Below, piece after piece: positions 11,656-23,474 of a stretch of 64,000 nt of DNA. This stretch comes from Tamarix chinensis. Taxonomy: Eukaryota; Streptophyta; Magnoliopsida; Caryophyllales; Tamaricaceae. The DNA is taken from contig CM060175.1 in NCBI GenBank assembly GCA_030549775.1, positions 39,421,915 through 39,485,914 on the forward strand, given 5' to 3'. The notes beneath the pieces were generated by a model. That model did not search any database. It was not told where the DNA came from and saw nothing but the letters and a program-made list of their open reading frames with translations. Both the position numbers and the translations under genes were made by a program. How positions within the stretch are numbered: position 1 is the first letter of the stretch; every line of letters starts with the position of its first letter.

Positions 11656-12331
11656 GTTCCCGCACTCACATGGAGTATTAAAGAATACGTGTGGAATGAA
11701 CGTATTATTAATGAGAAATAAGAATAAGTCACCAGAAAAGTATTCAGGCCTTATCTTGCTGGTTATCACATGTTGTCTATATGATTGTGCTATGTATACT
11801 ATGTGGTATGATTGTATGCTTGGCCTTAGCGCACCTGCGCCCTTACTCAGTATTGGACCCGTACTGATACTACCTTGATTGAATGGGTCCTGTGATGATC
11901 CACCGATGGTGGGGAGCAGACCTCCTATACAGGTTTGATCGGTTACTAATTGTGGGGTGGACGGCTTGACTTGAGTGAGTAGGCGATCCGGATATTGGTC
12001 CCTTGGGATCTATTTTATTTAGCGATATTTCGTACTACGCTTCTTGTTTTGAAACCGTACTCTTAAGTTGTATTCCTAAACGATATTTTAACTGTTGTTG
12101 ACTCATGTTTTCGTGAATGACGTATGTTAACTACGTACCTATGTTTTGATGAGTCTTACTTAATGATTGTTTAGTTTAGCCTTAGCACTTAGTATTCGAA
12201 CGGTAGGAGTGAACCGGTGTGGTACTAATTGTGGCGGTAATACCCCCAAGTTTGCGGTTTTAGTTCTTCCGCTTCCGCTAAACCTCTGGATTGAAACGAA
12301 ATTTTTAAGTAGTAAATTTGGGAGTGTTACA

Positions 12332-12580
12332 ACTATTATGCCGGTGGATCGGTCTTGCCCCAACTCTCATGGTGTTTCATTGTAATTACAAAGTATCTTT
12401 CCCATGATTCATTGGCAACTTAATTTTTGGTTTGTTGAGCTCGAGATCCCCCACTATTATAACCGGTGGATCAGTCACTTATAGGGTAGAACGCATCTAA
12501 CCACTATTATATGTCGGTGGATCGGTCTCCAGGGTACCCCGACACCTGGCCACTATTTTGCTGGCGGATCGGTCTGGGCC
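12332..12580. repeat. Palindromic minisatellite in LTR C, right half
   Basis: Continuation of the array interrupted by D; units again contain CCACTATTATA...GGTGGATC. Confidence 0.8.
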
Positions 12581-13989
12581 CAGGACAACAATCTTACTTT
12601 TTAAGTGATTAGTGTCTTATTGGATAAGGCTTTTCACCCTTGACATGCATGTCAACTACCTTCTACTTATATTCTCCCAAGGGGGTCCGTCCCATATCTT
12701 GAGACTCCTGCGCCCTTTATCACACCTGACGTCGATTTCCCTATACACATACACTTAATGAAAAACCTAACTCCTACGAGTATGGGTTAGGCCCAATACC
12801 TTATACATCAACTTTACCTACTATCACTCTCTGAGGTTTTCCCTTGAAAATCCTAATTGGACCTATGTGGCTTAATTTTCTCTCACTTACACTACCGTTG
12901 CTTCATTTATTGCCCCACACCTTATCTCGTTTAGATCGAATCCCAAATCATATTGCCATACCCCTTGATTAAACATGTTACTGGAAAAACCCTAGTTGGC
13001 CACTTCAAACCCTTGTACCTTTCTTCTCCCACAAGTAACCTCTCTCTTTCCACACGATATCTCTTCTCTCCCATGGTACCCATAATCACCCCTTATACAA
13101 TAAATTTCCACTCTTAACCTGTACTCCACTCTCCCTTAATCATTTTTACTTCCACATTTTCTAGATTAGTGCTTTATCCCCGAAACCCTAATTGGGCCCC
13201 TTATACACCCTTACACCAACCTACGTACTATTTTTAATTCCAAGTCTCTAATCACTCCACAACTCTCCCCCTGGCTTATTTACACCCTAATACAACTTTT
13301 CTCACATAAAGATCATCCCTATTCAAGATTTATCCACTCCATGCAAACTCTCAAAGTCCCCATGAAAATTATAAGACTCCCATGCATAGTTCCCATCTCT
13401 CATTCATTTTGGCCATTCCTCCCTCTTTAATTTCCTCTCATGGATCATGAGGTATTTTGGTCAACCTCATATCCCCCTTAGTGAACTCACTTCCCATTTT
13501 CTTTCTTTTTTTCCTTTTATTTCCATATCATATTATCAATGGTCCTATCATGCATGTCCTAGAGGGCCATAACATATCACATCATCATCACCATATATAC
13601 ATATAACACACATGTCACAAGAAAACATATACAAACATACCTTAACTCCAAGCCGTGCTACACATAAGACAAGTTAATACAATCATGTGATACAAGAAAT
13701 AGCATGATATAAATCATCCAAGACATACAAGTCACACAACACACATGGGCCTTAGCTACATCCTTACCTAAAACGGCGCCGGGTTTGGAGCACGCTCTTA
13801 TGCCTCCTTAGAGCTTTGGCTTGGTTCGCCTATAAGAGGGTAAGACTAATGATTAGTTTTCCCTCTACCAAAAATACTATTATTTCTTATTTTATTCTAA
13901 GATTTGGGTTGTTATTATTAAAAGGAGTTTTATAAGTGAAAACTAGGGTTTTTACCATAAGTTAGCCTACTAGATATTACTAGTCAAAA

Positions 13990-14749
13990 TATACTATGTT
14001 ATTATTCATAATTATATTTATATCATTAAACCTAATAACTTTATTTCTTCTAATAATAGTACTAATACTTTTCAAAAAAAATAGTAATAATAATGATAAT
14101 AGTAATACTAATGCTCCTATAAATAGAAGCCCTATTATTTTTTTTTATCTAAGGCTAATAATGGTTTTAGGGATAAGATAATAATATAATATTAGTATTA
14201 CTAACAAAGTACTAATATTATTAAAGATAATAATGATATTATTTATATTTGGAATGATAATAATATAAGGGTTCGAATGTTTTTATCATAATAATATTAA
14301 CAAAATAATAACAATACTACTAGTAATAACTAATAATGATACCATAGTAATAATGTTAGTAACAAAGGCATTAGGAATAATAATAGCAATGTTTGAATAA
14401 TAATAATAGTAATAATACTAAGGTTGGGTATTTTCTTCTATGGTAACAAAATGATAACATGCCAGTTTCGGTTTCAATAATATTAATAATAATAAAAATA
14501 ATAGTAATATTATTAACAACAACAACAACAACAATAATAATAATAATAAAGAAATAATGATAATAATAATAATAGTAATAATAATAAAAATAATAATGAT
14601 AATAATAACAATGTTAAGCATAATAATAATAATAATGACAATAACAATAATATAGTAACCGAAATGATAATAATAATATAAGGGTCTAAATATTTACATT
14701 AATAATAAAAGTGATAATTGATAAAGTTAGTATTAACAATATTAACAAG

Positions 14750-14785
<36 letters not shown>

Positions 14786-15010
14786 TTAAGAATAACAATA
14801 ACAACAACAACAACAAGGGTTATCATGATAATATTTAAACTGTAGATCTCCATTAATACTAGAACTAGTTATAAAGATTTCAAAGGTTATTTTAAGTAAC
14901 AATAAAAATGATAATAATAATAATAATAATGATTACAAAAATGATAATAATAATAATAATAATGGTAATAATAATAATATTATAGATAATACCATTAATA
15001 TTATTAAATA
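13990..15010. repeat. AAT-rich trinucleotide array in LTR C
   Basis: About 1 kb of AAT/AATAGT/AAC repeats; the longest pure run is near 14751-14783. Confidence 0.85.
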
Positions 15011-15029
15011 ACTAATATTTATATAAAGT

Positions 15030-15700
15030 GAGTTTAAGGGTTGGGAAGGTTAGAGAACCACCTAAGGTAGTGGTGGCACCGGCGGCGGCGGTTGTGGAAA
15101 TTTGAGGTGGTGGAAGGAGGAGAAAGGAGGGAGGAGGAAGAAAGGGAGGTGTAGGGAGGTAGAGGAGGCTCCCCTGGTTGTTTCGGACGGTAGAGGTGGC
15201 ATTGGTGGCGACGGAATTGGCGGTGGGTGGCGGCGCGAAGGGCAGCAGGGCTGAAGTTGGTCATTTGGGGAGGGCAACTTTGCACGGGCGGGGTGGCTCG
15301 TGCAAGGGAAATTAAGGGATGAGGAGGGTTTGGTTAGGTACAGGGTGGTGTAAGGAGAAGTTTTGGGGGTGGTTTGGCTGGTGGTGATGGGTAGCGGCTG
15401 TGGTTTGCTCGTCTAAAGAGGCGGCGGCGAGAAGGGTTGTTTCTGGATTTTCGAAATAAAAATTCAAATTGAGGTAGGCTATGGGGTATTTATAGATTGA
15501 TTGGTTGGGAAAAGACAAGGGGAAGAAGACAAGGGAGGTGTAGATGCCAAGCATACCACCCGGGAAGAAAGAAAAAAAAGGGAGGAGAAGGCGGTGTGGG
15601 CTTGGGCCACACAAGGAAGCTGGGTCGCGCGACGCTGGCCTAAGTCGAGGGGGGAAGAAAAGGGAAAAAGAAAGGGAAAAATATGTGGGTTGGGTATTTT
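15030..15700. other. GC/purine-rich island of LTR C, non-coding
   Basis: GGC/GGT-rich tract with low-complexity frames on both strands. It matches the D island in composition and position. The minus-strand TATA lies inside it. Confidence 0.6.
15487..15494 (-). promoter_or_regulatory. TATA box of LTR C
   Basis: Minus-strand TATAAATACCCC, preceded by CAATCAATC, about 475 bp from the LTR start at 15965. Confidence 0.55.
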
Positions 15701-15970
15701 GGTATTTTTGGGTTATTTAGGATGATAATATTTATAAAATATTAATTAATTTCTTTTTAGCTTAATTTAGGCTATTTTGGATAATTTTTTCTTTTAATCC
15801 CATATAAATTAGCATTACTCCCTAATTCTTCCTAATTAACCTATTTATCATTTTTTTTCCTTGATTGTACCTAAATAGCTCCCTATATTTTAATAAAATA
15901 ATTAATTTTCCTAATAAATCCTTATTTAGCCATAATTTCTAGAATTAGAATTTCGGGGTATTTCAGCTGC

Positions 15971-16614
15971 CTCCTGCATCTTAGGGCTGAGATAACACGC
16001 AACTTTGGCTTCCGTGCCTTGCGTCAAGGCTTCTTCCCTCTTCTGTGCAGTTCTTTCCCCTTTCACTTCTTCTTTTGTTTCCTGACGGCTCTTACTACTC
16101 TTGTGTCTCGTACTACTCTTCTCATTGTTCCTCCTTCTCTTCTCTTGTCGAGTCTCCTGCTCTTCCTCCTTGTGCATGCCTAACAGCTGAGGCTGCCTAC
16201 TCACTCCCCTCTCTCCTAATTAATGCAGCTCTCTTCTTTTTATAATTTATGTTTGCTACATTCTTTCCACCTCAGCCCTATTCCATATTTTGCTCGCCTT
16301 TACTCTATTTTCTTTTTGTTTCTTGTTTTGGGTCTTTGGGGCTTCGGCTTTTAGGTCGTTGGTCCAAAGGTCCAATTCTTTTTTTATTTCCTTTTATTTA
16401 AAAACAAATCCTGTAAAATAAAATTAATAAAAATTAATAAATAATATTATACTCTAAATTTACTTAATTTATATCATTTTAGCTTAAACAATAACAATTG
16501 TGCAATTATTAGCATTTAAGCATAAAATCATAATTACTCACCTATATCACCTAATTAAAATACAAAAAACTAAGATTATAAGGGTATAAAATGTGTCAAA
16601 ATATGAACTTATCA
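15971..16614 (-). repeat. 3' LTR of element A, proximal part
   Basis: Aligns with about 21335-21980 and ends GAACTTATCA like the right LTR. With 5436-6654 it gives about 1863 bp, against 1851 bp for the intact LTR. Confidence 0.85.
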
Positions 16615-16628
16615 CACCCCCACATTTA
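16615..16628 (-). promoter_or_regulatory. Polypurine tract of element A
   Basis: On the minus strand TAAATGTGGGGGTG directly precedes the LTR start TGATAAG. This is the expected plus-strand priming site and fixes the orientation of A. Confidence 0.75.
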
Positions 16629-18690
16629 GCTTCTTTCTTTTCCTCAAGAATGTTATTACTCTAAACAATTAAAATTAAATTAACTAGCCACTTTCGTAGG
16701 TATCACGATTGCACTTAGTATGTGCAACAAGCCCTTTAAACCCCCAGGTCATCCATCGACGATGAGTAAGGTCTCGTTAGTGTTTCATAGATGATATACC
16801 CACAAGATCAAACACACAAAAAAACAAAAATGAATAAATAAAAACACACTTAACACCCTTAACCATTTTGTTTTCTCATAATCTTTTAATTTCAAACATT
16901 AAGATTAGCAATCAATCAAGATTCAGTATTGGGAGATTTAAAGGATCAATTTCAACATATAGTTCACACATAAACATGACAGGCATGAATAGATCAATAT
17001 TATGGATGAAGATCTACAACACCTTAGTCACATCAAGATTCATCCTCTCTATGGATACCCTCTATTTTTTTCTCTCTTAGATCCATGGCTACAAATGTAT
17101 AGAAACACTCATTTATGTGATATAAGATGATAAAGATAACAAATGAATCACATATATAAACAAAGAAGGCTCATGTTCTTATGGATAAAACCTTATAAAA
17201 GATATCAAATACTTGCCAAATGACCAAACCATATGCTTAACTCTTGTGACTAATCTCCATCAGATCAAAAGTTGCTCGTCTTGAGAATCAAATAGGACTT
17301 ATTTATTGGTTGTAGTGGGGTTTAAAGTAAAGAAGGGTGTGGAGTATTTTAGGAGTGTGGTGCTAAAAATATCAAAAGTTAGTGTAATTCTAGTAATTAG
17401 ATGAAATATAAGCATAACTCCACATCATAGATTAATGATACACCTCTCCACCTTCACACCAAAATAAAACATGAGTAGAACTTTCTCAACATCATCTCCA
17501 TAACTCCCTCTCTTCCTTATATCCTAACATTTTTTTCTTTTCATCTTTTTTTCAATTTTTTTTTCAGTATTTTTTTTCTCCACCAAACATAACCAATCCC
17601 CTTCTTAATATAAATACATATATTTCTTTCACATACACTCACATACAGAACCACTCTTTATATCCATAATGATTTGATTTCCTTCCACTAGCTTTAAGCA
17701 AGAGCAAAGATATTTAGGCCCGAAGGTTATTCAATGTGGGTAATGAAAAAAAATTTATGTTCCATGTATAGGCTCAAAAGGGTTTCTATAGGGTGTACAT
17801 CATGTATACATAATTAGGTTATACTATTTGGTCATGTGATGGAAAATTTTCTAAACTGCCTTTATCATTTTCTCAATCAGAGCATGTTTTGACTATAAGC
17901 TTCGACTAGCACAAGAGTAAGTTCTAGTAATCTCTATAGTCCATTACAAGATCTATATCAAATAATATGATCAAAGAAATTAAACATATATGAGGTTTAC
18001 AAAGGAGTTTTGAATCCAATAAAAGTAGATGATTTTGTATAAGTTTGCTCAAAAAAAGAAGGTACATATAGTTCAAAAGCTCACTAAGGAATGTGATGAA
18101 TCTCAACATGCCATGTTGGTGATTAGATAATCATACATGCTATATCTCCATTCATATGTAGACATGTAGATATGCGTTCCTTATATCAAAATTAACAAAA
18201 AAAATCTCCACTATCTTTATCTCAATTTTAAGATCATCTTTTCGTAAGATTTCAAAGATATATTCCTCATTAACTAATTAAGGGTTCCTATGACTCTAAA
18301 AATACTTAACACTCTAAAAACTCTAAAAAAAAATTCTCTCTCTTTTTTTTATTGTGAAAACATAAAACACACACAACCCCACACTTAAATCACACATTGT
18401 CCCAAATGTGTAAACAACTAAGAAAACGTGTAATTTAAAGTATGGAGATAAAAACTAAATAAATAAATAGCGGATAGAAAACTCCCTTATCACATTGGGT
18501 TCCCTCCCAAATAGCTCTTGTTTTTATGTCTTTAGCTTGACGTGATCTCGATTTTCTCGTTCACGGTGGATACGTTCACTTTAGAGTTGTTTCACCAAAT
18601 GCTTCCTTGTGATGATCATCTTTATCCTGAAAGGAGGAAAAAGATAAAATATTAGATTTAATGAATGATTTGATCCAACAAGAATGTAAC
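16629..18690 (-). other. Non-coding 3' internal region of element A
   Basis: About 2 kb of AT-rich sequence with no recognisable domain in any frame. In an autonomous Athila-type element protease, RT and integrase would lie here; I see none, so A is a deletion-type non-autonomous element. Confidence 0.6.
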
Positions 18691-19164
18691 TTACCTATTA
18701 TGGGATTTAAGTAGGTGTGTAATTAAAGAGATAATTTTTTGTCCCATGTCCATGTAATATGATCTCTTTATCGAAGGAACATATTTTCCCATCTCAAAAT
18801 CTTTAAACACATCCTTCCAACATAACATCTCCTTTAGAGCATCATGCTTCTTATTAAATGTATCCAAGATGATTTGATTACTCTCTTCACCCTTCGATCC
18901 ATACAACCTACTAAAAGATGGAAAACAAGGAGTGTGGTTAGCATAAATAAAATCAAAGTGGTTTAAAGGCTTACCTTGTCTCTCATGGAAATATCCAAGC
19001 AAAAGTGGGGAATAAATGTTCAAAGATGGTCTATGGTAGATTAAAGTAATAGTCTTGCCATCCATATACTTATCTTTGTTCACTTGATCCTCATTTTGAT
19101 GAGATTCTTCTTCTATTTTTATAAGCTCTTCTTCCTCATGATCTTGCTTTTCAATGTTCTCCAT
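18691..19164 (-). CDS. Unrecognised 157-residue reading frame of element A
   Basis: Open frame just downstream of the gag remnant. Residues 1-35 are strongly acidic and probably coiled (E/K/D-rich). The rest is mixed, with F/Y/H-rich stretches, a cysteine near residue 114 (EMLCWKDVF) and a basic C-terminus. I recognise no domain; it is neither RT, protease nor integrase. The preceding frame stops 30 bp upstream, and the two could once have been one protein. It may be a lineage-specific protein of this non-autonomous family or the tail of a decayed gag. No ribosomal or promoter signal decides its start. Confidence 0.35.
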   Translation of the reverse strand: MENIEKQDHEEEELIKIEEESHQNEDQVNKDKYMDGKTITLIYHRPSLNIYSPLLLGYFHERQGKPLNHFDFIYANHTPCFPSFSRLYGSKGEESNQIILDTFNKKHDALKEMLCWKDVFKDFEMGKYVPSIKRSYYMDMGQKIISLITHLLKSHNR

Positions 19165-19194
19165 GGGAACCTCTTCAACAACCTCATCCTTACA

Positions 19195-19880
19195 TTATGT
19201 TATAGCATCATCATACTCATAACTCTCACTTGAACTTGGAATAGAAGCACTAGAGAGCTCTTTTTGTGCTTTTAATTGATTGATCATGTCGACCACATAA
19301 CCCATTTGATCCTCCAGCACTGAAATCCTTTCATTTTTTCTAGTTTGACTTTGTATCAGTTGATTTTTCCCGTCTACCAACCGATTTTGACCATTTGTCA
19401 GTGCTTTAAAAAGCTTCTCAATTTTTTTTGAACTTGAGGGTTCTGAAGCTGGAGAAGATTCTTATTGAGGATATTTACGATCTTTTGAATTTCATATCCG
19501 CGTGTTTAAGGCTCTTGATATGGCATTGAATAATGATCATTCATCCCCCATCCAAAGTTGGATTGATGCCTCATTCCCGAGTAGTATGCGCTTGTGTAGG
19601 GATCATGTCCTTGAAAACCATTAAAAGATTAAGCATCATGTTGTGTCCATCCTCCTTCTCTAATAGTTTGTGAATGGTAGGCATATGGATTTCCTTGTGT
19701 ATGACACAATCCGCATGCATTAATAACTGCAGTAGCTATAGGTACCTGCGAAACAAGAGTAGTGAGTTGGTTAAGTCTATCATCAAGATTACTTGAACTT
19801 ACCTCATTTACTCTTACATTAAGATTCTTGCAAAGTTGTCCATAGCCCTAGGATCCTCTCATAGCCACCTAAAAACACTA
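19195..19880 (-). pseudogene. Gag-like remnant of element A (C-terminal part)
   Basis: Minus-strand frame with at least two internal stops. Reading downstream: N-L-D-D-R-L-N-Q-L-T-T-L, then NACGLCHTQGNPYAYHS (a CxxC knuckle-like spot), a Y/G/N/Q-rich block (NGFQGHDPYTSAYYSGMRHQ), and a K/Q/N coiled tail ending at 19195. The CxxC followed by a Y/N/P/G-rich stretch resembles the post-zinc-knuckle part of Athila-type gag. The N-terminal gag domain is missing: only about 225 bp separate this remnant from the primer site. Confidence 0.5.
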
Positions 19881-20105
19881 ACACTTGAAAGGAAAAGGTT
19901 AAGAGCAAAACAAAACACACCAAAACCCCTAAATAATCTAAAAATAAAAACACAAAAAATAAAATAAAAATGAAACGCACTAACTACTAAAAGTCCTATT
20001 AATTTAGAGATTGAGTTCCCACAAGCATTCTAACATCTAAATAAAAGGAAAACATGGTAAACACAACACACTAAAAATACTATCAAAATAAAGGTGAAGT
20101 TACCA

Positions 20106-20124
20106 ATCCTCGGAAACGGCGCCA
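20106..20124 (-). promoter_or_regulatory. Primer-binding site of element A (tRNA-Asp type)
   Basis: Minus strand TGGCGCCGTTTCCGAGGAT, 5 bp inside the LTR edge. It complements the 3' end of plant tRNA-Asp with two mismatches in 19 (compare TGGCGCCGTTGCCGGGGAT at 43843). Confidence 0.8.
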
Positions 20125-20129
20125 AAAAT

Positions 20130-21980
20130 TGGTTTCCCATAGCCGCACGCAATTTAAACCCTCTTGTTGTCAATTGTAGCACTAGTAAATAAGGGTATCG
20201 TTCTAAGCCGGGGATTAAGAGGGTTCACCTCTATCTAACTAGCTTAAACTAAAAATAAAAATAAAAGTCCTAAATAACACAAAATAAATAAATAAGAAAA
20301 ATACTAATGGGGTGTTATAATAATAAAAATAAGAAAATAATAAAAGGAATAAATAAAATAAAATAAACTAATAATAAAAATAATGGGAAACTTACAGATA
20401 TGAGAAATATGTTAGGAAAATCAAAATCCACCACTAGATTAGGTCGAAATATAATATTAATTTCTAAGTCATCTTTTAATCATGAGAATGAGATTGACCA
20501 AGTTGTACACTAGAAGCAGGTCCATACACCTTATATTGCTTCCCTTAATTAATCAATACGACAAAGCACCAATATTAACCCTATTAAATACTAGCAGTAT
20601 AGCAGCAACAAGCAACTCCTATATTTAACTAGATTTAATGGATTAAGCGTAATTGGAAGGATGTCAATCTAAGTACCCAAAATAGTACATAAAACATGTC
20701 TAGCTATATTTCTTTTCCTTGACCCACACGTATGTAAACATTTTACTACTTTGGTTAGAATCACAAAACTGTTAGATGAATTGTTATTTAACCTAGCTGC
20801 AATTTATGCATATAAATTCTAGTATATTTAGATGGCCACCAAGCAGGTAAATAATCATACATACTGTCACTTATAAGGAAATTAGAACAAGGCATGCACC
20901 AAATAAATTATACTTGATAGAATTATATATGTACACGATAGCAATTAAAATAATGTCAAGAAACAATCTCATGAAACAAAGAAAATAAAATTTTATCTCA
21001 AACCTTAATCTAGGGTTTCAATTTATTCCCGAACAACAAATAATTAGCTAGCCATAATTATAGAATTAATTGCACAGAAATATATACCTAAATTATAAAT
21101 TAAAACAAGATAAATAAATAACTAGAATTAATTTTAGATAAAAGATCAAATATTTATTTAGATAAAAATTAATTTTATCTAAAAGAAATTCTCCCAGTAT
21201 AAATTCTTCTCTCTCGGTTGCATTGATTTCCATGCAATCTATATATATATATATATTTTGCACCGACACTGGCTTCTGTTCTTCTCTTCTCCATGCGCCA
21301 AAGGATACTGCCTTGGTTTATGTGCCTGACGCCTGCCTCCTACATCTAAGGGCTGAGACCTCACGCGACTTCAGATTCCGTGCCATGCGACGAGGCTTCT
21401 CCCCACTTCTGTGCGGTTTGTTTACCTTTCACTTCTTCTTTTTTTTCCTGACGGCTCGTACTACTACTTTTTCTCATACTTCTCTTCTCGTTTTTCCTCC
21501 TTCTCTTCTCTTGTTGAGTCTCCTACTATTCCTCCTCGTGCATGCCTAATGGCTGAGGCCCCTACTCACTTCCCTCTCTCCTAATTAATGCGGCTCTCTT
21601 CTTTTTATAATTTACATTTGCTGCCTTTTTTCCACCTCAGCCCTATTCCGTATTTTGCCTTCCTTTCCTTTATTTTCTTTTTGTTTCTTGTTCCGGGCCT
21701 TTGGCCCTTCGGCGTTTGGGCCATTGGTCCAAAGGTCCAATTCTTGTTTTTATTTCCTATTATTTAAAAACAAAACCTAGAAATTAAAATTAATAAAAAT
21801 TAATAAATAATATTATACTCTAGATTTACTTAATTTATATCATTTTAGCTTAAATAATAACAATTGTGAAATTATTATCACTTAAGCATAAAATCATAAT
21901 TATTCACCTATATTACCTAATTAACATACTAAAAACTAAGATTATAAGGGTATAAAATGTTTCAAAATATGAACTTATCA
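20130..21980 (-). repeat. 5' LTR of element A (intact)
   Basis: 1851 bp; on the minus strand starts TGATAAGTTC and ends in CA. It aligns in two blocks to 5436-6654 and 15971-16614. The right edge abuts TSD CTTAG. Confidence 0.85.
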
Positions 21981-23474
21981 CTTAGGCAGGGAGATCCTTT
22001 GTCATCCTTTTTGTTTGTTATTGTGATGGAGCATCTCAGCAGGCAGTTCCAATCTTTATGGGGCACAAAGGAATTCTAAGGCCATCCCAAATGCAAAAAA
22101 TTGGGGATTATCCGCTTAACTTTTGCTGATGACCTGTTGGTGTTCTGCAAAGCTACTGTCTCTTCTATAATGGTTGTTAGTAAAGTTTTAATCTGATTTC
22201 TATGTTATTTAAGGGCTCCATGTTAGTCCTAGTTAGAGTAAGGTGTTTATGGGTGGTGCATGTTAGGAGCTGAAACATTCTATTCTTTCCCATCTTCAGT
22301 TTTAAGAGGAAAAATTTCCTTTTAAATATTTGGGGGTCCCTTTAGATGCATCAAAGCTTAAAGCTACTGATATAATGGTGTTGATTCATAAAATTTCAGG
22401 CAAGCTTCATCATTGGGCAAATAAATTGCTATATTATGTAGCTAGATTGCAATTGTTAAAATCTATCATTTTTGGCATAACAAACTATCAGAACTAGGTT
22501 TTTATTCTTTCTAAGAAGATTGTGCATAACATAGTGGGTTTATGCGAGGATTTTCTTTGGTCAAGGAAAGCCTCTCAATCTAAGAGGGCTTTAGTAGCTT
22601 GGAAAGTGGTGTGTCTACCTAAGAAGGAAGGGGGTTAGGTCTGTTAGACCTTTTTTCCTAGAATGAGGTAGCAGTGGGGAAGTTGTTATGGCAAATTTCA
22701 CAGAAAAAGGATGCCCTTTAGATTAAATGGGTTCATTGCTATTACATAAAAGGCAGGATGTTTCCTCTTGTAGCCTGCCTTGCACAACTTCTGGGCTAAT
22801 GCACAAAATTTTTATTTAAGGCATAGGATGCTGGAAAATTTTGTTTTCCAACAATGGAAAAGGGATCATTCCTATCATATTGTAGAGGTGTATGATTCCA
22901 TTCATTTTTAGCTCCTAAAGTAGGTTGGTGGAGAGCAGTATGGTCCAACCCTACAACTCGCAAGAATAAATTTATTTTTTGGTTGGCTGCTCACTCTAGG
23001 CTTCCTACCAAAGATAAGTTAATCAGCCATGTTCCTTCCATTAGTCTACAATGTTGCTTCTGCTCTAAGGAGGAAACCATTTCCCATTAATTCAGTAGCT
23101 ATCTTGAGTTGAAGAAAGCTTTGTTTGCTATTGGTAAAGCTTGTAGAGAAAGGAGGAGACATATATCCTAGGAGGTCTTCCTGAGTTTCTTCTCCAAGGG
23201 TAGAAGTAGAAATGCAAAAAAAGGTCAATTTTATTCTTTTTTTTTATGTTGTAGCTTTCTATGAAGTTTGGAAGGTTAGGAATGGTGAAAATTTTTCCAA
23301 TGTACCTTGGGATTTGAAAAGGGTAGCTCATCATATTGCTTTGAATATGTCTTCTCTTTGTACTCACCCTAGTAGGAGCAATAAGTTTAGAGGTATGATA
23401 GGGAGGGTGGATCAATTCTACAACTTCATTTGTAATTCTTCTTGATGATATACATATTCTTAATTTAAAAAAAA
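21981..23474 (+). pseudogene. LINE reverse transcriptase C-terminus, zf-RVT and 3' end
   Basis: Third piece of the LINE. It resumes with L-R-Q-G-D-P-L (21981-22001), then VIVMEHLSRQ, and the RT catalytic block FADDLLVFC near 22120-22147. Near 22930-23110 is the plant LINE zinc-binding RT tail (WWRAVW, KFIFWLAAHSRLPTKDKL, then CCFC). Stops and frameshifts occur throughout. The element ends with an A-run at 23467-23474, a LINE 3' hallmark. It abuts copia-like sequence, so the LINE sits inside that older element; its TSD cannot be checked because the 5' end is off-window. Confidence 0.85.

Larger units (their letters stand above)
7472..12331 (+). mobile_element. Giant LTR 'D', solo LTR nested in C in opposite orientation
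   Basis: A 4.86-kb block with perfect TSDs ACTAT (7467-7471 and 12332-12336). Left end TGAAATACCCC and right end GGGAGTGTTACA are reverse complements of the right and left ends of C. No internal repeat of the ends, primer site or protein domain. In plus orientation: U3 (7472 to about 8312), TATAAATA at 8313, pyrimidine/GC-rich island, ATT array, 20-bp tandem repeats, palindromic minisatellite, end. It is the cleanest copy of the family for defining the termini. Confidence 0.85.
6655..15965 (-). mobile_element. Giant LTR 'C', probably a solo LTR, interrupted by D
   Basis: Ends TGTAACACCCCC and GGGGTATTTCA, with TSD GCTGT (6650-6654) and GCTGC (15966-15970), one mismatch. The target is the 3' LTR of A: joining the flanks restores the order seen in A's intact LTR near 21330. 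Without D it is about 4.45 kb. It has the family order of minisatellite, AAT array, GC island and TATA site, and no proteins. Minus orientation is inferred as for B. Confidence 0.85.
5436..21980 (-). mobile_element. Element 'A': non-autonomous Athila-like LTR retrotransposon
   Basis: Full element with two LTRs flanked by perfect TSDs CTTAG (5431-5435 and 21981-21985), inserted in the LINE RT. Minus orientation follows from the primer site at 20106-20124 and the polypurine tract at 16615-16628. Without nested C it is about 7.2 kb: LTRs of about 1.86 kb and a 3.5-kb internal region. Only a gag-like remnant and an unrecognised frame remain; there is no protease, RT or integrase. The LTR begins TGATAAG and the primer matches tRNA-Asp, both as in the Athila-like element at 42459. 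It would have needed enzymes in trans. Confidence 0.85.
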
